Shown here: piece by piece, positions 39,701 through 49,500 of the stretch | How positions within the stretch are numbered: position 1 is the first letter of the stretch | Layout of the letters: every line of letters begins with the position of its first letter | DNA from: Onchocerca lupi | Taxonomy: Eukaryota; Nematoda; Chromadorea; Rhabditida; Onchocercidae | Direction of reading: 5' to 3' | NCBI GenBank assembly: GCA_028564675.1 | Contig: JAOVVO010000179.1 | Span: 1 to 64,000, forward strand | DNA length: 64,000 nucleotides | Program-made: the position numbers and the translations under genes | Notes under the pieces: generated by a model | Databases searched by the model: none | What the model saw: only the letters and a program-made list of their open reading frames with translations | Told to the model about the DNA's origin: nothing

Positions 39701-42700
39701 TTAAATTACAAAAATTTTGTCATTAATGGATTAATACGGCATATACGAATAATATTAGAGTTATCGCTTAAACTTAAATATTATAGGCTATAAGAAAACA
39801 CAGTATTTGCTTGGAAAGATCAAATATCAACATATTGCAAACCGGACAAAGCCGAATAATATAGCATATCGATTGATGAAATTTATAATGCTATTCTTTC
39901 AATCAAAATTTATAAACGAAATAAATGTTGAAATTTTACTTTATATTAGATTTCTTACAACAAATACAGTGTCTCACTTTTTTTTTTTATTTAATAAATC
40001 TCGATTCAAAAAAGAAATAAATTAAGAAAAGGCAAACTTCAAAAGTGATGCTTCAATGATTGCTTTATCACGATTGAATTTCGCAGTAATTTCATAAACC
40101 ACATCGCCATTTTTCCTGAAATTAAAATATCATCAAAATAGAGTAAATGTTCCGAAAATAATTATTGGATTCGATCAAGCGCAATTTTCGATTCATTCAA
40201 ACTATATTCCAGTTTTTGATAAAAAAATTTGATCTAATCACAAAGTTACGATATTTTATAATTTTGCATTATGTTCAAAATTGACAAAATCTTCATCTGG
40301 AGTGAAGTTAATATTAGCTAAAATAATTGATTTTAAAAATTTTTAAATCATAAGTTAGAGTGATAAATTAACCTCAATTATTTTTAAAATTTTTCGGTAA
40401 TTGAAATACCGGAAAAACTTCTTTAGCAAAGGAAAAAGATTATTAAAAATTACGGATCATCGATAATCAGCCAGTGAAATGATTCTTTCAACGAATATCG
40501 CAAACATTTCGGCTGTTCATCTTCTGCGCAATCTATCTAAAAAGGAGAAATGGAAAAATTCTATGATAAAAACAGAAATTGGAATTTTCTCACCACTTAA
40601 CCCTTCATCGCAGTTTATTACATCTAATTTTTTCAATTATTTAACATTTAAAAATTATTTTTCAATTTATATAAAAACAACCACATATGTTTTTGATACT
40701 TATCAGAAACTCATTTAAATCAAAGATTTATATAAAAAATTCAGACAAAGAATTTTTCTTTTTGATTACTTATATTTTATTGATCAGTATTTAAAAACCA
40801 ACTATGTTTTTCTGTTTTATCAATGAAAGAATATCATACATTTTTATGAATAAATTAGTGAATAATCAATCCAAATTTTGAAACTTTCAGTAATTTAATT
40901 AAGACTTTTTAAATTTCCCCAATATTACAATTAAAATCAAACCTTTTCAACTGTTAAATTAATTCGTACTTCTCGTTTCAATCGTTGTGTAATTTCATCG
41001 AGTACAGTGATTACATCATCACTGAAAAATTGATCCATTTCTGGACAAGGGTTACTTCTATTCTTCCTTTGAAATGTACTAACCTGATTTATCATTATGC
41101 ATATAAGTACAGCTTATCCGTGTTTCTGATGGTGAAAAGCCGGGAGCTTGTATCGATTCTGGTGCATCACTTTGATCACCAATTTCTCCAAGTTTTTTCC
41201 TCGGACAATCAGCTCTAGAAATTAATGGATTTTCTTAATAAAATACCAAATAGTAAATGTTTACGTCAGTAATAAATAATGTTCATCTAGATTACATGAA
41301 TACTTAACTAGAGTTTAATTTTTCTATATTTAGCATCTAATTGCATGCCAAAGCAAATAGTACTGTAAACGTAAACTGTTAAAATAACCATTAAAATTTA
41401 TTTCCATTAATTTTTCCTTATAACTTTTATAATTAATGAAAATAAAATTAACAAGTAATTCCACAATTACTATCTAATTATTGCATGCACAGCGTTTCAA
41501 TAAATCAGATAAACATTTGGTTTAAATTACTTAACAAAATTTGTTTCCTATTATTTTTCTTGTAATTTTCTATTAATTTATTTCTTCTCACTAAAAAATC
41601 ATTGTTTTTACATAATAATAATGTAACCGGCGATTAATCGGTTATCTATATAAATAAAAATGTCAAATGTTCGTTGTTACTTTCAATACAATGTTGCAAT
41701 TTTTTCACGATTGCTTTGAAATTTTGATGCAACGTCACATTCAAATAGATGAATCTCTTCATATAAATACTAACTGGACCCAGCCAAGCGAAGCGTGGCC
41801 GATCCACTAGTCTGTGAGGATCGGCCACGCTTCGTTCGCGACTCAATTCTACATCGAGCGAAGCAGCAGCAGATCGATTCCGTGATGACATTCCCAATTG
41901 ACTGAGAACATTATTCCGATTTGTAAGTGCAAGTTATAGGAATTGAGTATGGATAGATAAAAATAAACAAAGAAAGGTATAATATGAATAAAATTTAAAA
42001 AAGAAAGAATTAGTATAAATTACAGTAAATTATATCTCACCAATATTTCTGATGGATTTATATAATCTATGGAAAAATGAAGAAAGTTACGAGTTAATAT
42101 TTTAACGTTAAATTTGCATTAAATTAAGTTAACTCAAAATCAAGTCGGAGAAGATTAACTGAGCAAAAAGCTTGCTCCTAAAAAATATTTGGAAATAATG
42201 TAAAAAAATTTTGTTGGGTTAAATTTATGCCTTTTTCAAACAAATTAAGCTAATTTTTATCAAAGAAAAAGAATTCCAAAACCAAATTTTAACAGGATTT
42301 AAAAATCTTCTTTCAGATTCGTTACAAATGCAAAAATTTTTATATTTATCTGTCATATCGGAAAGCATTTTAATTCTTTTCATCATTTTTTTCTCTCTTT
42401 CCTTGGATAAGTCCACGTAATGTAATAAGCATAGCAATAGAGAGAGAGAGAACGGGAGGACGAGAGAAAATGAGAAGAAAAGGGAAGGCGGAGTCTATAA
42501 ACTCTGCCCATTATTTAACTTTTAGTTGTTATGGACGTGACACGTGAAAAAAAGTAAGTATGTCTTATAAAAATGATGGCCTATTCGAATACAAGGTTGT
42601 TTCAAAATCTGAAAGCAATCGGTGAAGAGGTTGCAAAGTTATTCAGCAAATAAAGCAACGATTTACATTTTTATTTGTATAGATTTATTATTATTATTAT

Positions 42701-44675
42701 TAAGGAAAAGAAAGAGAGAGAGAGAGAGAGATGGGAGGTGGAGACAGAGTGAGAGAAAGAAAGAAAGGAAGAGGAGTCAATATACCCCGTCCTCTCACTT
42801 ATTTTTAGTTGTCACGGACGTGACATGTGAAAAAAAATGAATGGCTCTTTATAAAAATGATGGCCTATTGGTATACATGGTTGTGTCAAAATTTGAAGAG
42901 AATCGATGAAGATTTCCGGAGATCCGTTCCGGGATAATAGGGTAAGTGAACGAATTGAATTCATTGGCTATGCCCAATTTTTTGAAAAAGTGTGAGGTTA
43001 ACCAATCATAAAGTGACATGCTATAAGAGGAGGAGCCCCAAAGGATTTAAAAGATCAGGATTTCGGAGCTTGAATCAGTTTTAGTTCATCGGTGGCAGGA
43101 GTTCAAGTTCAATCACAAGCCAATTTCTACTTTATGGCAACACGTAAAGATGTTAAAATTAATTATGAATATGCGAGTTTAGCTACAAAACGATCGATCA
43201 GTTATAATATTCTCACATCAATTGCTGAAAATTGAAAACGGAAAGATGCCACTGATTTTACCTCATATATAAATTTCATTGCTTCATAACTTCTGCAATT
43301 TAGTGAATCAAAGAAAAATTGATTCAAAAAGTACTTCCCAATATTAAAATCAATTATAAGAATCACGATTGGCTGAGTGAACGACTATTTTTGCAGCCAA
43401 GCACAAAGTTGTCTAAGAACTTAACAATATTATTTGGTCTAACAATAAAAGCGAAGCAGTCGCGTTCAAGTGCATCGACACTATTTTGGAAGCAGGTGAA
43501 GCAGTTAATTATCCAACAGAATTTTTGAATTCAATCGATCTGCCAGAAATGCCACCGCTACAACTGAAAATCGGCCGTCAATTATCATGTTGCGAAACAT
43601 GAATCAGCTAAAACGTTCCAATTCATAGATGAAAAAAGTGAGGAAAACCAATCAAGAGGTAACACGATGGAGATCAGGCAAGGGGGTGAGAGGAGGGAGC
43701 CACGAAAAGATTTAAAAGGAGCTGAAGTTCAAGTACGAGTTCGAAGTTTTTACACTGACACAGCAGTAACAAAAATTCGAAATTCAGTTGAGAAGCATAC
43801 GATAAATTGCTCTTCCATCAACGAATAAAATTTTCTCAATAGGATTCATTTCTAGCACACAAGACATAGAAGATTTTTCGACATCTATTGCTAACCTATC
43901 CGAATCACAACGCAAGAAGAAACTACTCCCAATCTAGTCGAATTACAATCCAAATAACAATTCGATCAGATTTTTTTCCCCAATATTTCCCACTTAGCCA
44001 GATTGAGACACAGCAACGCGTGTGCATAAGAAGTACATAAAAATATATGCGTATTTAAATGCAACTTTGTGTCAAAATTTCGAGTAATAGTCAGGACTTT
44101 CGGAGATTTAAGATTTTAAATAAACGAAAACTTTTATTTTCATTTATATAAACTAGTTTTTGAAATTAATTAACATTAAATGATTCTTTCAATGATCATA
44201 GAGAAAATCGAAGAAAATTATTGATGAAAAAACTATGAAATATGTTATTTTAAATGAATAATTTGCATGGTCCGCTAGATATCTTAGATCGAATATTGAA
44301 GTTTATATTGAGATTTCATTATTTTGAATTTTATTACCGAACTAAAACATTCTCTAGATGATTTGGGTTGAATATCGAAGATGTATTTTAGATTGAAATA
44401 TTGAACTCTTTCAATTTTCAACGTATTCGTTCAACAGACAAGTGGAACAAATTGATTGACAGGAAAAGGAACATAAAAAGAAGTGAGTAAAAAATTTTCT
44501 AAACAAAAAAAGATTCTTGATTTTGTATTCCATTTTGCATTTTTGTTTGCTATTTTTATAAACTTCACATATAATCGATAAATTTTTAAAATTAAAAAAA
44601 AGGAAAGAATTTATCTTACCTTACAATTGTTTCGATAAATAAGATGAAAAAATATAAGCAAGAAGAATACATCAT
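33711..44675 (-). CDS. ER-lumenal thioredoxin-fold protein with KDEL (TXNDC16/ERp90-like)
   Basis: Minus-strand exons: 44620-44675, 41080-41214, 40943-41021, 40454-40536, 40038-40115, 39324-39417, 38931-39147, 38229-38466, 37263-37324, 36717-36861, 36087-36207, 35588-35742, 34732-34813, 33908-34053 and 33711-33803. Exon joins near 35.3 kb and 34.2 kb are unresolved. About 630 aa. Exon 1 encodes a signal peptide (MMYSSCLYFFILFIETIV). The body has several segments with thioredoxin-fold features, such as AFILFWNTENIISKHTFYLW, ALACHEFGELCDD, RPAITIGIFDDRSSNEAEIF and LQPLILFVDVGNENEK. The protein ends MAMKDEL-stop, the classical ER retrieval signal. No CXXC active site appears in any exon read, so it is likely a non-redox chaperone or adaptor. 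TXNDC16/ERp90 is the closest family I can name; an ERp27- or ERp44-like relative is possible. Intron 1 (3.4 kb) carries the Helitron cluster. The exon 2-3 join needs a non-consensus GTACAT donor. Confidence 0.7.
41645..41810 (+). mobile_element. Short Helitron-like element (166 bp)
   Basis: Starts TCTATATAAATAAAAATG after an A and ends ...AAGCGAAGCGTGGCC..CACTAG before a T. This matches Helitron rules: TC start, CTRR end, sub-terminal hairpin, A/T target. It shares both termini in outline with the element at 362-1048 but has a different middle. It sits in intron 1 of the KDEL gene. Confidence 0.65.
41807..41930 (-). mobile_element. Inverted Helitron-like 3' end
   Basis: On the minus strand this GC-rich segment ends CGAAGCGTGGCCGATCC..CAGACTAG followed by T, again a Helitron 3' end. 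Its CTAG (41807-41810) is the same four bases that end the plus-strand element. The two ends form 17-base perfect arms (41789-41805 and 41818-41834) around 12 bases. I could not locate its 5' end; 41930 is only where the GC-rich sequence fades. Confidence 0.5.
42440..42690 (+). repeat. Dispersed repeat module, copy 3
   Basis: GA-rich lead, inverted repeat GGCGGAGT/ACTCTGCC around CTATAA (42487-42508), a TTTTTAGTTG-like segment (here ACTTTTAGTTG), GGACGTGACACGTG, then AAAATGATGGCCTATTCGAA and CAATCGGTGAAGAGGTTGC. It ends TTTTTATTTGTATAGATTT. It lies in intron 1 of the KDEL gene. Confidence 0.75.
42700..42950 (+). repeat. Dispersed repeat module, copy 4
   Basis: A (GA)n microsatellite (42713-42731) leads into TCTCACTTATTTTTAGTTG, CACGGACGTGACATG, then AAAATGATGGCCTATTGG and GTTGTGTCAAAATTTGAAG. 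It is a direct tandem neighbour of copy 3. Its right end runs into the segment preceding the helicase relic. Confidence 0.75.
43205..43640 (+). pseudogene. Decayed Helitron helicase (Pif1-type) fragment
   Basis: Broken frames read, in the canonical order of Helitron RepHel C-terminal helicase motifs: FSHQLLKIENGKMP; NFCNLVN; LPNIKINYKNHDWLSER; IDTILEAGEAVNYPTEFLNS; LPEMPPLQLKIG; and IIMLRNMNQ. Frame changes and stop codons occur between blocks, so it is dead. The upstream Rep/HUH domain and the remaining helicase motifs are missing. It is flanked by the dispersed repeat modules and lies on the opposite strand to the host KDEL gene. Confidence 0.8.
44010..44156 (+). repeat. Partial Helitron-related repeat
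   Basis: Contains TTGTGTCAAAATTTC, then GACTTTCGGAGATTTAAGATT and ATTTATATAAACTAG. This parallels 885-1050 of the Helitron-like element but lacks its GC-rich hairpin. It probably marks the right edge of the nested insertions. Confidence 0.55.
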
Positions 44676-46590
44676 TTACATTCAATATCATTCAATCAAG
44701 GACACGCTTCTGAGTTCACCAAATTTTAGAAATAGTGAATACTACATACATTTCAATGAATTTCAATGTCATTCAATTCAGCACGACAGCAATACGTGTC
44801 AATCGTTACTGTATCACAACTTTAAATTTAATTCCTGTTTAGACAGGAAATAATGTCAATTATCGATAAAATGGTAAGTTTTCATTGAATGAAGAAGAAG
44901 AAATGTTGTAAACAATTGAATGAAAAAAAAGAATGCTGTTAGTATTCAATGATACTAATAATAGATTCCTTTATTCAATAATACTAATAATAGATTTCTT
45001 TAATATTTAATCGAGTACTTACTTTATCAAATAATAATATATTTAGCCATTCAATATGTGACACAATATTTACCTGCCCAGTACTATATTTAATTAGCAG
45101 TAATCTAATTACTTAATATTATAAATAAAATTTAGCAAACCACAATAAGTTCAGGCGATAATGAAATATATTATGCATAACCGTAGCAATAACAAGTATT
45201 ATATATATTTGTATGATTGAATTAAGTCTACTCACTGAATTTTTTTTCAAAATTCCTTTTATATATTATGTATATATAATAAAAAAATATATATGTGATA
45301 CCTTCAGAAAATTTAGCAACTACGTAAAGCAAAAATTTTTTTTGCATAAAATTTTTATAGAAATTTTTCTATTTCAAATCTAAAGAATAAGATTTATTTC
45401 ATTTGAAATAAATTTCTATCTTTCGTACACTATTATTAACAATTTAACAACTATATCAGTAATAAAATTTATTAGAAATTTATTTCAACAGTTCGCAAAC
45501 TATGGCATATCTGATTATGGTGGAGATTTCCATGGAAATTACTACTAACTTAGGAGTTGTTGCAGATTAAAACCTGTCATTGATTAGGGAAATTTTTTTT
45601 CAGAGCAAATAGCGAAATGTCGCAAAATTCGGAATTGTTGTAGATTTAAAAACTTTTACAAATCTAAATAATTATTTAGAATTTAGGAAATTATTACACA
45701 CATTTAGGAATCATTGTTGCACCCTAGATAACTGCTCATGAATCAAGAAATTATTTTGGTTTAATCGATCATTTAAAGACAAAATAATTATTTTAGAAAC
45801 AGGATTTTCATTAAAACAGCAATTAAAAATATTAAAGCAAATAAAAATCTTCCTTTAAATGATCCATTAAGCCATAAAAATTTTCTTAAAAAAAAAAAAA
45901 AAAAAAATCATAAGCAATTGTCCATGGTGTAATAAGTGATTTCCAAATTTGCGCGATAATTTTCTAAATTCTAAAACAATTATTTTAATCTATAATAATT
46001 TTTAGATTTACAATTCCAAATTTCACAACACTGGCAAATAATTGGCGACGTTAAATGCTGGCCGAAAATAACTTTTCTTCATAATAGGAGATATTTAGTG
46101 TTGAAAGTCTCATGAAAGATCTAATTATTCTTTCTGCAACAAGCTGAAGCTTTGCATAACTGGGGCAAATAATGTAAAGAATTTCGATGATATTATCATC
46201 AATTTGGATGTCCTGGTCATTGATATGTATGATGGCGGTTGGAAAAATGGGATAACCAGAAATAAAATTTTCGGCAATGACACGACAATTTCATTTTCTT
46301 TTTTTACTAAGAAGAATTCGAATATAGTCGTTATTTTATTAGATCATAATTTTAAAATGCATTTCTTTAAATTATTTCCAGTATCATGAGATAGTACGTC
46401 GAACCCCACAGGAAACGAAAAATTAAACGGAATGAATCCATGAGCTACTGGAATCATAATACTTGCAGCATGAAATGGTTAATTTTTTAATTAGAAAATC
46501 CAACAAATTTCGGTTTTATTACATTACTTCGGATCTTTAATAGAAATATTACCAAGAACATAATAAGAGAACGAATAATCGGGATTCTAA
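44676..46590. other. Intergenic region between two minus-strand genes
   Basis: 1.9 kb separates the KDEL gene start from the methyltransferase stop, too far for a typical trans-spliced nematode operon. Holds AT microsatellites (about 45260-45295) and a poly-A tract near 45890. A short open frame at 46204-46389 looks like chance. Confidence 0.5.
46515..46520 (-). promoter_or_regulatory. Polyadenylation signal of the FTSJ3 gene
   Basis: AATAAA on the minus strand, about 71 bases past the stop codon at 46591-46593. The position is good for a 3' UTR signal. Confidence 0.5.
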
Positions 46591-49500
46591 TCAACCGGAT
46601 CTTCTATTGCGATGTCCACTTCTACCGCCTCTACCACCGGCTTTATATCCTTTATTTTTGTTCATTTGTTTTTGACGACGATTATCTTTCTTCAACCGAG
46701 CATCTACTACCTTAAATGAAGACTTACATCTTCAATACTTGATTCACTTTACCGAAATAACAAACAATTATTATTATTATTTGCAAGAAAAAAAAAAAAA
46801 AAAAAAACAAAATATATCAAAGAATACGGAATTTCTTTCTTAAATATGAAGTTATCAAAGATGAAGTTAAAAACATAAGCTTGACCTATACCATTCCTAA
46901 TAAATAATGTTATTCTTATAAGTATAATTTAAATTACCAGAATGAAAAAAAAACAAACACTAAAAAATACAACAAGACAACTATAAGAAACTGGACCACC
47001 CAACAATTCAGACACACAAATAAAGTTATAACTTGTATGATAAAGTCTGTTGAAAATTTTGTTATCTACACAAACAATTCTTTACTGTAATCTCACAATA
47101 AATCAATAGAAATGACTTACTTTATATGGTCCTTTTGGCCTGGCCAAACTTCCCCGTTTGCCTTTCGTCATTACTGCATAGGTTATCTTTTTCTTTTCCT
47201 TTATTGATGACGCTGTCTTACGATATAACCTTCAAAATGCTTAAATTTGTTTTCTTGGCTTAATTTTTCCGAAGAAAATAATCTTCCACCAACACTGTTA
47301 CTAAAATGATCTCTTGATAAGTGGGAAATGAAAAATACATAGTGATGAGAAATTGGCTTACTTGCGAATTTCACGAGCTTTTTCTGCTTGCTCCATATTT
47401 TCACTTTCAATAATACCTTCTGCTCTTTTCTTCGCCAAATGTAATTTTCGGTCTCGTCGTTTTTTCTTGCGTGCTTTCGCTTCAGCAACCTTTTTGATTG
47501 TCCGTGTGTTGATATCTCGCATACGATTTTTATAGAATTCCACTCGATCCTGAACTTAATATTGAAAAAATGCACGAATCATAATATATTCCTTGAACTC
47601 TTATGTATTTCCTGAACAGCTGCAGGAGCATAAAATTTTATTCTGCTTAAAAAAACTTACTTTTGAAACTGGAAGTTCCTTTTTGAAATGCTTCCTTTCA
47701 TCTTCAACAAACCAATCAGGAAGTCCCTCATCGTTGTTTGTATACCTTAAAATAATCAAACATAAATAAAAATCATGGATTTTGAAACACATATATAAAA
47801 AAATACAGATCTCGCCTGAATTAAATTTATGTGAGTAACTTCAATCATTTTTAGAATATCCGTGGATAGTATAAAACCAAACAAACAGCTTTCCAATTTT
47901 TGGGAAATTCAAATCAATAGTGGAGTGCACCTTATCATATGGGCAACAACTGGATAAAACTATCGGATTGTTGTAGTCTTATCTAACTATAGTCAAAGCA
48001 GTGGTATTTTGAACAGTTAAATTTAAAAAGTATATGCCAAGTTCACCTGTTCCACCCCCAATCTTCCAGGTCTCGCCTTGTTTTCGACGAATATATTAGT
48101 TGTTCTCCAAGTGCAAGTAATTCAGGAGATAATTTTTCCAGTTTATCTAAAGGAAAGTTTAATATATATAAATTGATACTATTCTATAATTCTGATTAAA
48201 ATTGGCTAAGATATTTGAAAATATCAAACCTGAATTCCTTAACTGAACTAGATTAGTTGTGGAATTTTTCGCATCAGTTTTATCTATATCATGATATTCT
48301 TCTTCGCTTTCATTATCATCTATGAAGACAGAAGTTGTTCCTAGACCTATCCTTATTTCGTTGTTGAGTTTATGGCTATCTTCATCATTTCCTTCATCTG
48401 ATAACGCCTCGATATTTGATTTCCGGTCATCATTTGCTTCATCATCCTTTCTACTATCTGTAAATTGAATGAAGCAATAGTGTTAAGCTAAAAAAAAAAA
48501 AAAAAAAAAAAAAAAAATGCTAAAAATTAGACATGATTAAGAAGTTACCAAAGCTGAATAAATCAAACAAAATGAAAATTGAGTGAAGAACCTTGTGAAG
48601 CATTACTAAATTTCTTCATAAAATTCTCAACAGCTTCAAGAGCGCTTTCTTCATCATCTATTAGTTCAGCAACTTGATTCTGAAACAGATATTGCACATT
48701 AATTATTTATAAGTAAGCAAATATATTGAAATAAAAATAATTGTAAAACGTCAAATTTATTGCATTACCATTCCACAATCTTCAAGAAAAGACAAACATT
48801 TGGAAAATCAGAAATTAACCAACAAAATTCACTCAATTTATTTTAATTTGCACAAAGAGTTTCTACGTAAGTTTCCTTTACTATTTGAAATACATGTTAT
48901 TATAAAAAGCAACAACATTAAATAGCAAAAATAACCCGGCTAAACCATTCTGCTTTCAGAGCTTCATTTTTTTCTGCTTTTGATATACTTGGATCTTGCT
49001 CGTGATGAAAATCTTCCGCATCATCATCCATTCTGAAATACCAGTTATATTTAAGAATCTTTACTGATGCTAAAGCATTAGCCTGAAATCAATTTGAGAT
49101 TCAATTAAGATGGAATATTATCCACTGTAATAAACAGAAAAATTATCGACAATTTTAAAAATTAATCTGGCTGTTTGCAGCAAGTTTAAAAAAAAAAAAA
49201 TTACAGAAAATTTTTAAAAAAAGTACTCCAACGAACTAAGTCTATGAATTGACTACATCAATTTCAAATTGATACATTTCAATAAGGACCAAATAAGCAG
49301 TAGCAATAGTTACAAAGAAAAATTTTTTCATACCCAGAATCACTGTTATCATCATCGCTATTAGAATCTTCTTCGTTATCATTGTTACTCTCGTTCTTGT
49401 CATTCTCTAATTTCGAAATTTCGTTCATAATTGTATTTCGTCGATCCTTAGCTTTTGCAAGTTTCTTTAACGAAAATAGTTCTTGTTCATCGGGTACTTC

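Noticed and set aside
43136..43237. Frame starting MATRKDVKINYEYASL before the helicase relic
   Set aside because: Too short and unrecognised. It may be part of the decayed element but does not match a Helitron motif I can name.
46204..46389. Short plus-strand frame with an SH3-like text (DMYDGGWKNG)
   Set aside because: Isolated, with no flanking domain signals or splice-consistent neighbours. The resemblance is too short to support.
47201..47575. 124-codon minus-strand open frame at the FTSJ3 3' end
   Set aside because: It runs out of frame across genuine exons 15 and 16 of the methyltransferase. Only the spliced reading gives the conserved Spb1 C-terminus.
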